A stretch of DNA of 27,467 bases from positions 502,619-530,085 of the forward strand of contig BFEA01000497.1 of assembly GCA_003427395.1 (NCBI GenBank), read 5' to 3'. A program made the position numbers and the translations under genes. Below are positions 9,747-18,961 of this stretch, in pieces (the stretch's first letter is position 1; every line of letters begins with the position of its first letter). Under the pieces are notes generated by a model that was not told the DNA's origin, did no database searches, and saw only the letters and a list, made by a program, of their open reading frames with translations. This stretch comes from Chara braunii (taxonomy: Eukaryota > Streptophyta > Charophyceae > Charales > Characeae).

Positions 9747-10131
9747 TTGATGTCGTCAACAAGTTGGCGGCTATGGCCGCCGTCGTCTTCCTCCTCTCAC
9801 GCGGCTATGGCCGCTGTCTTCTTCCACTAGCCCACTTCGTCGTCGGGCTCCTGCAGACCTCCGATGCACAAGTCGCATAAGCAGCGCTTCCGCATGGCTC
9901 ACATGGAATGAACTCTTTTATTTATACCGTTTCGTCGGTGGTCTGGCCTGCCTCCAGTCCCAGGCCCAAGGAATGTGTAGCCCCTGCCGGTACTTGCTGA
10001 CGAGACGAGGTGGACTTCAGACTGGGACTGCTGACTAGGCTAGGACTAGACTCTTCCTTGCTGACTCATCTATGGAAGGCTAACGTCTGCTGCTCTGAAG
10101 AGCCAAGTAGCGGCTTCCAGAACTTCCTAGG
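9551..10131 (-). repeat. Probable LTR sequence of gypsy-1 (right, 5' side)
   Basis: Direct repeat of 990-1535. It has a 53-bp segment absent from the left copy (about 9783-9835), which contains an extra GGCTATGG unit and is bounded by CGTCGTC on both sides, as for a microhomology deletion in the left copy. It ends CCTAGG followed by CTAC, the gypsy-2 target duplication. The base after the far copy of the duplication is A (18727), so the uninterrupted end could have been CTACA, giving a canonical minus-strand TGTAG start. Confidence 0.6.
9919..9926 (-). promoter_or_regulatory. TATA box of the gypsy-1 LTR (right copy)
   Basis: TATAAATA on the minus strand, in the same context as at 1317-1324. 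In this copy it would lie upstream of the minus-strand gag and pol, as required for the 5' LTR promoter. Confidence 0.5.
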
Positions 10132-10135
10132 CTAC
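10132..10135 (+). other. Target-site duplication of gypsy-2 (left)
   Basis: CTAC immediately precedes the TG of the left LTR and is repeated right after the CA of the right LTR (18723-18726). A 4-6 bp duplication is normal for LTR retrotransposon integration. It shows that both LTRs belong to one insertion. Confidence 0.7.
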
Positions 10136-10408
10136 TGTAATGACCCGTCAAAACACAGACTGAGGAGAACACTGCTGATTTCTGAAGTTCTGCCGATGGA
10201 ATGGATGCCTTGCTGAGATTCCCGCATTCTGCTGTGTTTTCCAAGTCTGTCTGTGTGTGCGTGCTTGTGACCTGCGTGCCTGTCTGAGTGCTTGTCGGTA
10301 CGAGTGTGTGTGTGACCCGCAAGGGTACTTGCAAGTTCATTCATTTCTTTTTGCAATTGGATGGCATGGTAGTTTCAGATGAATGCACACTTCGCCAGGA
10401 TCGTAACA
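10136..10408 (+). repeat. Gypsy-2 5' LTR (short form)
   Basis: It begins TGTAATGACCCGTC and ends GGATCGTAACA, with the TG...CA ends expected of LTRs. It matches the first 193 bp (17340-17532) and last 84 bp (18639-18722) of the 3' LTR but lacks the 1106 bp between them. It also lacks a 7-nt segment near its end and has 3 extra bases near 10164. I see no TATA box in this short form. Confidence 0.92.
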
Positions 10409-10409
10409 T

Positions 10410-10421
10410 TGGTATCCGAGC
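10410..10421 (+). other. Primer-binding site, initiator Met tRNA type
   Basis: TGGTATCCGAGC begins one base after the LTR. The plant initiator-Met tRNA 3' end is complementary to TGGTATCAGAGC, so 11 of 12 positions agree. This primes minus-strand cDNA synthesis in most plant Ty3/gypsy elements. Confidence 0.85.
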
Positions 10422-10422
10422 A

Positions 10423-11717
10423 GATTCTGCTTGCTGGTGAGAGTTGACTTTGCTGCCATAACCCTAACCCCAGTGGTAAGGGCTAACCACTTAGGGTTAG
10501 GGCTGGAAGTTAGGGTTAAGTGATGCAGCGTGGTAAAGGGAAGCTGCTCCCACCTGGCAAGGCCATGTAGGGTCGACACTAGATCCGGCCAGGTTGCTTG
10601 AGTGCATGATTGTGGTGGCGAGACACAAGGTGGGACTTCGTGATGCAATTTGAGAGAGGTGACAATGAAGGGCACCTACAACTTGAATCTGGACTTCAAG
10701 GAAGACGAGGAGTGACTTTAGGGCTCCCCTCAAGTCAGGCGAGCTTGAGGGTGGCAGCCATATCTGCACCTACNGACTGCAAGTTGCTGCTTTGATCTTC
10801 AACATNGACGGGGGATCCGGCTTTGTACTTTGGGGTAGATGTTGACCCTCCTAGACGATAGGACACTAGTGTAGAGGATGCTAATTGGGTCAGGAGGACT
10901 ATGTGAGAGGGGGGTGAGTTCTTTTCATCTCAAGAGCCCGGCCACTCAGGTAAGTGTCGTGCCACCAGGGTGCCCATGTAATTGACTGCCTGTTGGGGTT
11001 CTCTGGGTTCTTCTTCCATCCTCCATAGTCTTGATTGTGTGTGAGGTGTGTGAACTGCCTACTTACCTGACGAGTGAATGAATGGAGTATCTTGTTTGCC
11101 ATGTGATATCTCTCTACAGTGCTTTGTTTAATTCATTCTGAACGGCTGTAGTCTACAGGTTCTTTCTGGGGCAAAATTTCGTTTTTCAATTTAGTAGGGA
11201 CAGAGTAGGTCTTTGTGGAACTCTTGTTGGTTGGGACCCGGTTCTGACTCCTCTGGGACCGTTTGGGACTCAGTGGGACCGGGCCCAAACAAGAAGGGCC
11301 CCTCAGGCCAAATCTGTTGATGTCAGTTACCTTGCTCTATCTGATTGGGACACAGACTTTATGCTTTCGGACCAGGACACTCGCTGCGGAGGTGATCTCT
11401 GCTGGGACGTTTTATCAGACTTTACCGCACAATCCGCCGCCTGACCCGCACCTTGGACACCACTCAATTCTCTCTTGCATTTCGTTGTACATCTTGAATT
11501 TGATTTGCTGTGTTTTCACGGAGCTGAGGTCGGCTAGGCTTGGGAGGACCCCATACGTAGTCAGTCCAGACTGTGTGGCTGGATCAAATCTCTCTGATCT
11601 TCTTTTTTTTATTTTGATGATTGCTCTCCAGTCCAAAAGAATTGTCGCTCTGGCTAGTAGTTCTACCTTCTCTTCTGACTGATTTCAAGCTGTTTATTTC
11701 ATTGGGTTCATTAATTT
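10423..11717 (+). other. Gypsy-2 untranslated leader
   Basis: No credible gene lies in ~1.3 kb. It contains the telomere-like hairpin (10460-10502), two ambiguous bases (10774, 10806), an exact splice-donor consensus CAGGTAAGT at 10947, its reverse complement at 11061-11069, several GGGACC words (about 11236-11280), and a T-rich tract (11600-11611) followed by TGCTCTCCAG at 11634. A spliced leader is possible. (GA)n precedes the first gag codons. Confidence 0.7.
10460..10502 (+). repeat. Telomere-like hairpin next to the primer site
   Basis: ACCCTAACCCC (10461-10471) is followed by AGTGGT, a short loop, ACCACT (10486-10491) and TAGGGTTAGGG. AGTGGT pairs with ACCACT, and CCCTAA words face TTAGGG words. 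A further TTAGGGTTAA lies at 10510-10519. The repeat is TTAGGG, not the Arabidopsis type TTTAGGG. It lies ~40 nt past the primer-binding site, where retroelement RNAs often carry folded packaging or priming structures. Confidence 0.65.
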
Positions 11718-13451
11718 GTGTCTACACGGTCGCAAACGAGAGAGAGAGAGAGAGAGAAGAGAGAAGCTTCTGGGAGAGGGAAGAGGAGTGTTCGTCCCAG
11801 ACAAGTGAGGAAGTACGGACCCCTCTTGAGAGACTTATTGACTCCCTCGTCCTCCATCATGGCATCTGCAGCACATCGGAAGCTGCAAATGGACGCTACC
11901 CCTGAGGCAGAGAAAGCGCAGTACCGATTCTTCTATGAGAAAGCATTGAAGAGGGAGAGGAGGAAGAGAAAGAGAAGGAGAGGGAGGAGAAGGTAAAGGC
12001 TCATGAAGCCATGTTCTGTACCTTGCCTGCCCTGACCGATGCGGAGGTGGAAGAGAAAACCGTTCCACTCCTCCGGGCTTTGGTGGACGTCCGGACTGTT
12101 GAGGACCACACTGGCCAACTCGCCAAAGTGTTCGAAGAACTTAAGAAGTTGCGCGAGGACATGGCCCTGATGGCGCAGCAACACCGTGACCAACTGCAAC
12201 AGTTTGCTAATGTGCAGCCAGCTCAAAGCATCCTTCCGTCTACCTACCCTGCTTCTAGTGCTGTGTGTCAGTCTGTTTTTGCCCCTCTAAATGTGTCTTC
12301 TTCTACTTCTTCGTCGTCTTTGAGTGTGGCTAATAGCCAATCCGGATCTGTAGCAGGTCCAGACCCTGCTGCTGCTGCCGCTGCTGCTGCTACAGCGGCA
12401 AGTGGCGGTGCAGGGNATTTTGGAACTGTTGCAGTCCCGAGTTCGGACCAGACAATAGCTGGTCTTAGCGGCAGCTTTGCTTACATCGACAGGAAGGCGA
12501 CGCAGATTCCGTCCAAGTATGACGGAAAGGACGACATCGAGTCTTGGATCAGCTCCATGCGATCCTACTTTGATGTGTTGGGGACCCCCCCGTCAACCCA
12601 GTCGTCTATCCTAGGGACTAATGTGGAGCCCGTCGTGAGGGGTTTCTTGGAAACCCAAGCTGTCCAATCAGGCTATAAGAGAATAGACCTGAACAAATGG
12701 CTGAAGGCTACGCCTACCGCCACACTCGAGGATCTCTTGATTAAACAGTATGCTGATCCACATGCTGCAGCCAAAGCTAGACTTAAGCTTGACAAGCTCA
12801 AGCACAGCAAGTGGACCGGCACCATGCATAGTCTGCAGCAGTATGTTAGTAAACTCTTTGCTACTCCGGATCTGGAGATGACTGCGCAGTCTTGTTTGGA
12901 TGTGATAAAAGGTACGGTCCCCTCTACTCTAAAAGATCGCCTAGGGCTCGGACTCAACGCATATAGAGATTGGCTTACCCTCATGCGGGATTTAGTCAAG
13001 TTGGAGGCACAAGACCTCCCTGGTGGATCAAGTGGCAGATAGACCACCAGCCGCAAACGGTTTCCAAGCAGCGACCGTTTTGCAGCACACGATCTGCTTG
13101 AGGCTGACGAGGAGACCCTCGTGGAGAAATCTTCTCTTGATGACGATCAAGAGCAAGACTGCGGTGCATCTTGCTCTTTGTCAGCCCATGAGTCTGAGTA
13201 TGTGAACGATGATGAATCTATGAATGCCTTCAAAAGGACTGCCTTTAAAAGTAAGGGACCGAGGACCACAATGAAGAACAATACTAACACCGTTCTTCTT
13301 CCCAAGGGAGCGAAAATTCCACCCAAACCGGAAGATCCTGCCACAAAACCATGGGTAGATCTCCGGATCAGTGAAAGTGAGTGGAAACACAGGGTGAAGA
13401 AAGGGGTTTTGCCTGCATTGCACTAAACCGGGACATTTAGTCCAACATTGT
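11718..13451 (+). pseudogene. Gypsy-2 gag polyprotein (frameshifted, one stop)
   Basis: A likely start is the ATG at 11718 (MSTRSQT); the in-frame ATG at 11859 (MASAAHRKLQMD) is an alternative. A GA-rich tract near 11945-11995 contains a frame change, after which 12011-13042 reads as one frame. It holds a coiled-coil region (residues ~25-70), a Ser-rich segment, an Ala run from GCT repeats (12367-12395), and a capsid-like domain (YDGKDDIESWISSM, later KLDKLKHSKWTGTM). An in-frame TAG at 13040-13042 precedes ~120 codons in the same frame. A CX2CX4HX4C zinc knuckle lies at 13410-13451, shifted by one base at a G/T run. Ambiguous base at 12416. Confidence 0.88.
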
Positions 13452-14418
13452 TTCAGGTTGCAAAAGGGAAACCAGCAACGGGGGTAAAGACATCATCAAC
13501 ACACTCTACAGATGGAGAGGCTGAACATGTAAGTGTAGATCCTTCTTTGGATTCTAATCCCACTCAACAAACCTCTCCTGAGACCCCATCTGATGCTGAT
13601 TACAAGGAGCCTTGCGTAGAGTCGGAAGAAATTGAGTTCCATGCTTTGTTGACGCGCTGGGCTCACATGAAGCAAGAACGCGCGCAAGGGAGGACAAAGT
13701 TGATCTTCTTCAAACTCTACATTAATGGCCGTTACATCCGTGCGTTGGCTGATTGTGGTGCAACCGCCAACTACTTCTCACCGCACGGCATCGTAAGGCA
13801 CGGTTGGGGATGAAGCAAGTGACCTTGCAGAATCCTTGCCGGACCCAGGTAGGCAACCAAGAGGTTGTCACATCTACGCATGCAGTCAAAGGTGTGCGCA
13901 CTACCTTTGACGCTGACCGCACGATCACGCATGAGTTGAACTTCTATGTCCTTGATCAGTGCCCCTTCGACGCGGTTATTGGCTTGGGCTGGTTGCAGAC
14001 CCAATGTGAAAGAACCACGTGGAAGGACTCACTATTCATGGTCAAAGATGCCATGGGAATCGAGCGTCCAGTCCTCTTGGATGAGCCGCGCGAGTCCCAA
14101 GTAACTTTTCTCAATGCAATGCAGTTCTGCAAAAAGTGGTGTAGGCGCAAAGTTGATGAGCAAATGTATATAGCCTTTGTTAGGCCTGCTCATGTGCCTT
14201 CTATTTTTGCTGTACATAATGATTCTACTTTGCATGTTGTTTCTACTTCCGAGGCAACTACTTCTACCTCTACTAAATCTACTTCTAGTCCAAATGACTC
14301 CACTTCCAATTCTATGTGTTGGTTGCACCTTATGCAATCTAGTATGCTCGCACCCGAGAGTGATGAACCACCTCCGGAGATCCCATCAGAAATTCGCAAC
14401 CTTCTCAACCGATTTCCA
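13448..14418 (+). pseudogene. Gypsy-2 aspartic protease region
   Basis: The frame 13448-13813 holds an acidic linker, then IRALADCGATANYF at about 13736-13777, the retropepsin active site with DCGAT in place of the usual DSGAT. A frame change near 13790 leads to 13753-14418, which carries the rest of the protease, including the FDAVIGLGWL strand (about 13966-13995). A Ser/Thr-rich low-complexity linker and the start of RT (EIPSEIRNLLNRFP) follow. It ends at an in-frame TAA at 14419-14421, after which RT continues in the same frame. Asp and Gly of the active site are kept. Confidence 0.85.
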
Positions 14419-14424
14419 TAAGTC

Positions 14425-15510
14425 TTGGCTGAACCGCATGGAGTCCCCGTGCATCCGGTTCGACAGAAGATTGAGTTGATTGAAGGTAGCACTCCTCCAA
14501 AGGGCTGTGTCTATCGGATGGGCTCAGGCGAATTGGAGGAGTTGCAAAGGCAGATTGATGATATGATTGGGAAGGGATGGGTCAAACCAACACCGGTTCT
14601 ATTTCTCCCTAAGAAAGGAGGCAAACTACGGATGTGTATTGACTACCGCGGATTGAATCGAATTACCAGAAAGAATGCATATCCTTTGCCACGTATCGAT
14701 GATTTGCTTGATGTTGCAGGTGGATGCAAAGTCTTCAGCAAAATCGATCTCAAGTCTGGCTACCACCAGATTGAAGTCGATCCTGCAGACCAGCATAAAA
14801 CCGCATTCAAAACTTGCGATGGGCTGTACGAGTTTACAGTCATGCCCTTCGGTCTTACGAATGCGCCAGCCACCTTTCAAAGTCTCATGGATAAAGTATT
14901 TCGCAATCAGATCAACCGATTTGTTGTTGTATATCTGGATGACATACTAATCTTCAGCNAATCGATGGAGGAACACATGAGACACCTTGAGGAAGTGATG
15001 CAGATCCTCAAGGACGCGCAACTCCATCTCAACTTGGAGAAATCTGAGTTTGGGAGGGACAACGTCATCTACCTTGGACATCGGTTGTCTGCTGCAGGCC
15101 TAGAGCCCGAGGCAACCAAAGTTGAGGTTATCCGAAAATGGCCTCAATCTGCGAATGTCCGCGAGTTGCGTTCTTTTCTTGGTCTTGCGTCGTACTACCG
15201 TAAGTTTGTGCCCAAATTCTCTATCATCGCCCGTCCGCTGTCTAGATTAACAAGCAAGAATGTGTCTTACACATGGAATGAGGAATGCACGACAGCCTTC
15301 GAGGCATTGAAAGAGGCTTTGGTGAGTCATCCGGTGCTCCGCATTGCGGATCCCTAGCTTACATTCGTAGTAACCACGGATGCAAGTTTGTATGGGATTG
15401 GTGCAGTGCTGCAGCAAGACGATGTTGATGGCCTACGTCCGCTTGAATACTACATCAAACGCATGCCCAGTCACAAGGTAGCTGCTTCCACTTACATGCG
15501 AGCTCTATGC
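14425..15510 (+). pseudogene. Gypsy-2 reverse transcriptase and RNase H start
   Basis: RT motifs appear in order in one frame: [45 protein letters not shown], and an intact YLDD active site at 14932-14943. IYLGHRLSAAGLEPE and ELRSFLGLASYYRKFVPKF follow. A TAG at 15355-15357 splits RT from RNase H, which continues in frame with the first catalytic Asp (TTDAS, 15379-15381). The frame shifts by one base near 15500, just before the ELYALREAL motif. RT and RNase H copy the element RNA and degrade the template. The active sites look competent; the breaks are one stop, one shift and an ambiguous base at 14959. Confidence 0.93.
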
Positions 15511-15511
15511 C

Positions 15512-17299
15512 TTGAGAGAGGCACTAGATCATTGGAAACACTACCTCTTGGGTCGCCATTTCAAAGTGTTCTCAGATCACGAGACTTTGAAATGGATTCA
15601 GACACAAATTAATCCATCAACCACATTGACCCGCTGGCTGCATGAGATTGATGTGTATGATTTTGAGATTAAGCACAAGAAAAGTTGTTATAATCGAGTT
15701 GCGGATGCTTTGTCTCGCCACCCTGAGTACATGACTTGCCTTGTGGGTTCCTACGATCTCCGTAAAAATTTGAAGGAGGAACTCATTGAGCATACTGCCA
15801 AGGATCCGGAACTCAGCCCCATCCTTGAGCAGATTCGGGTTGACCCTAGCAGTCAGCGTGATTTCCATTACGGGAAGCATGACCGATTGTGTGTGCCCAA
15901 TCATCAGTCGATCATGACTCATTTCTTGGATTTGGCTCATGGTCGGAGTGGACACTTCGATGTTGAGAAGACGTACGAGAATCTGTTGGAAAAGTTTGTG
16001 TGGCCTGGAATGAAAAGAATGGCACAAAGGTTTGTGGCTGAGTGTGAAGTTTGTCAACGCATCAAACCATCTCGACAGAAGCTGTATGGGCTGCTGCACC
16101 CTCTTCCTATCCCTGATGGCCCGGGTGAGTCTGTTTCCATTGACTTCACGGACATGGGGAAGAAGAGCAGAAACGGTTATTCACAAGTAATGGTGATCGT
16201 CGATCGTTTTTCCAAATTTTTGAATTTGATCCCATTACCACCTCACGCCCCAACTGACCTTGTGATCGAAGAATTTAACAAAAGGTACATTCTGCAGTGC
16301 GGTCCCCCGAAGACTCTTGTGAGTGATCGAGATACCAGGTTCATAAGTGCAGATTGGAAAGACTTCACCTCCCAGACCTATGACATGAAACTCAAGATGA
16401 CGTCTGGCCGACACCCCGAAGCCAATGGACTGGCCGAGGAGATCAATCAGACCGTAATCCAACTTCTCAGGGCTCTTATCGTACCTGACCAGAAGTCTTG
16501 GGATGGGGAGTTGCCGATTGTGCAGGGGTTGTACAACAACTCCATCCACTCCTCCACCGGGATGACGCCTAACCAGCTGCATCTTGGATGGAAAATCCGC
16601 AATCCTCTATCTTATCTGTTCCCGGAACAGCCACCTGGCCTAACAACTGGCCAACCAGGCTATAGCGCTAAGTATGATCGTTTGCTCAAAGTTGCTGTCG
16701 CAGCTATGGAAAGGCGACGCAGTGCCATGATCAAGCATGCAAACAAAAAGCGCCAGCCTGATCCTTTCACAGTGGGAAGTTATGTCTGGGTCAAGATGTG
16801 TGAGTTTTCAGAAGAAGAAGGCGTATCACGGAAACTTCTTCCTCAGTACCACGGTCCCTGGAAGGTGCTGAATCGAGTAGGTAATGATTCCTTCGGTCCT
16901 TCTTACACGATTGATGTGCCTGCTCATCTGCGCACATACCCAGTCTTTCACGCATCAAAGCTATTTCTATATGAGCCACCTGAGACGTTCAAGTACCGAG
17001 AATCGATGATTCCCCGCGCAATCAATGGCTGTCACGAGGTTGATAGACTCGTCGAGCACAGTGGAAAAGGGAGAAACAGACAGTATAAAGTGCATTTTCT
17101 GTACCACCCACTGAATGACGTCTACTGGATTGCTAAGAAAGACCTACTGCAGAGTGCACGTCGCGCCGTTAACGCCTATGAACGATTGATCAGTTCTGAA
17201 CAGCAACCAAAATTCACTGCTACCCTGACTCCTGCGGAACACACCCGATCTCTCTTTGCTATCTACGCCTATGATGCATTATGCAAGGACTCTGATTGA
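15512..17299 (+). CDS. Gypsy-2 RNase H end and integrase with chromodomain-like tail (595-codon open frame)
   Basis: This is the longest open frame in the window. It begins inside RNase H (REALDHWKHYL, FSDHETLKW and VADALSR supply conserved acidic residues). The integrase HHCC finger follows (HGRSGH ... CEVC, ~15938-16057). The DDE core is intact: Asp in SIDFTDMG (~16138), Asp in SDRD (~16325), Glu in GLAEEINQ (16435-16437). Next come YNNSIHSSTGMTP, the VGSYVWVK strand, the GPWKVL GPY/F module and FHASKL. A chromodomain-like EVDRLVEHSG...QYKVHF...VYWIAKKDL (~17036-17145) ends it. In the element this is part of Pol, not a separate start; the upstream shift near 15500 disconnects it from RT. 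Confidence 0.93.
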   Translation: MREALDHWKHYLLGRHFKVFSDHETLKWIQTQINPSTTLTRWLHEIDVYDFEIKHKKSCYNRVADALSRHPEYMTCLVGSYDLRKNLKEELIEHTAKDPELSPILEQIRVDPSSQRDFHYGKHDRLCVPNHQSIMTHFLDLAHGRSGHFDVEKTYENLLEKFVWPGMKRMAQRFVAECEVCQRIKPSRQKLYGLLHPLPIPDGPGESVSIDFTDMGKKSRNGYSQVMVIVDRFSKFLNLIPLPPHAPTDLVIEEFNKRYILQCGPPKTLVSDRDTRFISADWKDFTSQTYDMKLKMTSGRHPEANGLAEEINQTVIQLLRALIVPDQKSWDGELPIVQGLYNNSIHSSTGMTPNQLHLGWKIRNPLSYLFPEQPPGLTTGQPGYSAKYDRLLKVAVAAMERRRSAMIKHANKKRQPDPFTVGSYVWVKMCEFSEEEGVSRKLLPQYHGPWKVLNRVGNDSFGPSYTIDVPAHLRTYPVFHASKLFLYEPPETFKYRESMIPRAINGCHEVDRLVEHSGKGRNRQYKVHFLYHPLNDVYWIAKKDLLQSARRAVNAYERLISSEQQPKFTATLTPAEHTRSLFAIYAYDALCKDSD

Positions 17300-17327
17300 G
17301 TTACTCGCTCGAAGGGACCTCGCTTTT

Positions 17328-17339
17328 GAGGGGGGGTAG
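17328..17339 (+). other. Gypsy-2 polypurine tract
   Basis: GAGGGGGGG followed by TAG directly abuts the TG of the 3' LTR at 17340. The purine run resists RNase H and primes plus-strand cDNA in LTR retrotransposons. It fixes the LTR start. Confidence 0.85.
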
Positions 17340-17532
17340 TGTAATGACCCGTCAAAACACAGACTGAGAACACTTCTGATTTCTGAAGTTCTGCCGATGG
17401 AATGGATGCCTTGCTGAGATTCCCGCATTCTGCTGTGTTTTCCAAGTCTGTCTGTGTGTGTGTGCTTGTGACCTGCGTGCCTGTCTGAGTGCTTGTCGGT
17501 ATGAGTGTGTGTTTGACCCGCAAGGATACTTG

Positions 17533-18638
17533 CTTGTTTGGCAGGCCCGTAGGGCCGGTACTTACCTGTGGCCGTGGCATTGAGGGTTGTAGCAGGGAAA
17601 AACACTCAAGTGGCGAAGCTAGCGGCCCCGCGGCCCTTGGGGTAGCGGAAAAACACTCAAGTGGGCCGGTAGGCCGATACTGCACCCCACTGCAGTTGGC
17701 GTGAGCGGGTACTGGAGGCCGAGCAGAAAAAGACAAAGTTGGCATTTTTAGAGTCCAGTAGCAGTAGGGTAGGTCTAGGCCGGTACCAGTCCAACCAGTC
17801 TGAGTCTAGAGCCTGTACGGGTAATATCAGGGTCTGCAATGATGTTTCCCTCCGAAACGGAGGAAGTACCGGTTGCTTGGAGAGGCCGAGCGGCCTGGAA
17901 GTCACCGCCCAGGAGGCAAGCAGGCCACTATATCAAGAGGCCGGGCGGAGAGCCCAGCCTCATTCTTCAGTGTGCAAGTTTGGCGACACGCTGCTGGAGC
18001 GCTTGCTGGAGCGGCGCTGGATACTACAGCGCTGCTGGGAGGAAGAAGCGAGGAAGAAGCCGTGAGCTTCCACCTTGGCTATGGTGGAGCTCTACCGGTA
18101 GGAGGAGGAGGGAGAAGGGGACCAAGGAGGAGAGTGGCGAGGCACTTACCTGGCTATGGTAGACACCATCTTCATCTCCTTGCTAGGCGCTGCATCAGGA
18201 AGGCCCCGTTGGGGTAGTGCCGCATCAAGGAAACTCGGGACAGAGTCAGGCATGGTGGCTGAGTGGGCAGCGGCATAGCTGCATGGGGATGACCTTGAAG
18301 TGGGGCAGTGGCATAGCTGCTTTGGGTTGTCCTTTGGACGGGAGGCTGAAGCCTCAGTAGTCCGCCATAGCCTCGGCCTGTATGTAGAGGAAGAAGAAGG
18401 GTGGCCATGGCTATGGTGGACCTCATGTTGTGCCTGATAGAAGTGGGATTCGGACATGGATTCTGGTTCAGTCATTCAACATTATTATTGTTATTTCTTG
18501 TTTGAATAAGAGGGAGGAGATAAGGAGGAAGAGATTGGTTGGCGAAGAAGAAGAGCCTTGACATTGGTCTACGCTGGAGTACATCATCATCTTCTTCTTT
18601 CTCACTTCTTCTTCTTCTTCTTTCCCTCTCTTTCCTCT
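17533..18638. other. LTR-specific 1.1 kb segment absent from the 5' LTR
   Basis: No gene is visible. The segment is GC-richer than gag-pol. It carries a 17-bp direct repeat (17597-17613, 17648-17664), two minus-strand consensus splice donors (17560-17568 and 18144-18152), several GGCTATGG words (18077, 18152, 18409, and reversed at 18365), two GCATAGCTGC words near 18273 and 18309, and TCT/GAA trinucleotide runs. Its motif content resembles the gypsy-1 repeats and 9113-9300, suggesting shared LTR-type sequence. Confidence 0.7.
17597..17664 (+). repeat. 17-bp direct repeat pair
   Basis: GAAAAACACTCAAGTGG occurs at 17597-17613 and exactly again at 17648-17664, 51 bp apart. Its CACTCAAGTG core is nearly self-complementary. 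In a retroelement U3 region such spaced repeats can be enhancer elements; that is inference. Confidence 0.75.
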
Positions 18639-18722
18639 CAAGTTCATTCATTTCTTTTTGCAATTGGATGACATGGTACTTTCAGATGAATGCATACTTC
18701 GAAATTGCCCAGGATCGTAACA

Positions 18723-18726
18723 CTAC
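18723..18726 (+). other. Target-site duplication of gypsy-2 (right)
   Basis: CTAC follows the CA end of the 3' LTR and matches 10132-10135. The next base (A) would complete a CTACA end for the interrupted gypsy-1 LTR. Confidence 0.7.
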
Positions 18727-18961
18727 ATTTGACTGCCCCTTCGCTTGATAGCAAAGTCCAAAAATAGTATCCCTGCCGAATGTCCAATCAATGTCTGCCA
18801 CAAAAATATCAAATCAGAGCCTGGGCTTTATGCCCGATGTAACCTCTGCCTGTAACCTTCCTCTCTCTCTCTGAAGAAGAAGAAGAAGAAGAAGAAGAAG
18901 AGATGCAGGGCGAGAGAAGAAGAAGAATAAGATGTCGTCCTCCTCACTATCTCACCTGCAG

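Larger units (their letters stand above)
990..10131 (-). mobile_element. Degenerate Ty3/gypsy (chromovirus-like) LTR retrotransposon 'gypsy-1'
   Basis: A minus-strand retroelement lies between two direct repeats (990-1535 and 9551-10131). Reading leftward the order is gag, aspartic protease, reverse transcriptase, RNase H, integrase, chromodomain-like tail, which is the Ty3/gypsy order. The flanking repeats share a minus-strand TATAAATA box, as LTRs should, but neither has clean TG...CA ends. No convincing primer site abuts the right copy, and no polypurine tract abuts the left one. The left copy may be truncated at 990. Many frameshifts, in-frame stops and substituted catalytic residues show that the element is dead. 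A ~0.93 kb insertion splits its integrase. Gypsy-2 is inserted within a few bases of its right end, so gypsy-1 is the older of the two. Confidence 0.7.
10136..18722 (+). mobile_element. Ty3/gypsy chromovirus-like LTR retrotransposon 'gypsy-2', near complete
   Basis: All structural parts are present in order: 5' LTR 10136-10408 (TG...CA), iMet-type primer site 10410-10421, ~1.3 kb leader, gag, protease, RT, RNase H, integrase with chromodomain-like tail, polypurine tract, 3' LTR 17340-18722, and CTAC duplications outside. The LTRs differ by about 8 substitutions in ~265 aligned bases (~3%), so the insertion is younger than gypsy-1 but not new. Coding is interrupted by frameshifts in gag and RNase H and by stops at 13040, 14419 and 15355. 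It could not act alone as read. Confidence 0.93.
17340..18722 (+). repeat. Gypsy-2 3' LTR (long form)
   Basis: Its ends match the 5' LTR, but ~1106 bp (17533-18638) is present only here. Both LTRs should be identical at insertion. So either this copy gained an insert or the 5' copy lost its middle, for example by unequal exchange with a short-form LTR. I see no terminal repeats or duplication at the edges of the extra block, which favours a deletion or recombination in the 5' LTR. Confidence 0.9.

Noticed and set aside
12367-12395. GCT repeat as a separate microsatellite locus
   Set aside because: It is in frame within gypsy-2 gag as an alanine run and is noted there.
1891-15357. In-frame stops (TAG at 1891, near 4766, 13040 and 15355; TAA at 14419) taken as reassigned sense codons
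   Set aside because: The LINE has TGA as well, frameshifts occur in the same genes, and open frames otherwise end normally. Ordinary decay explains them.
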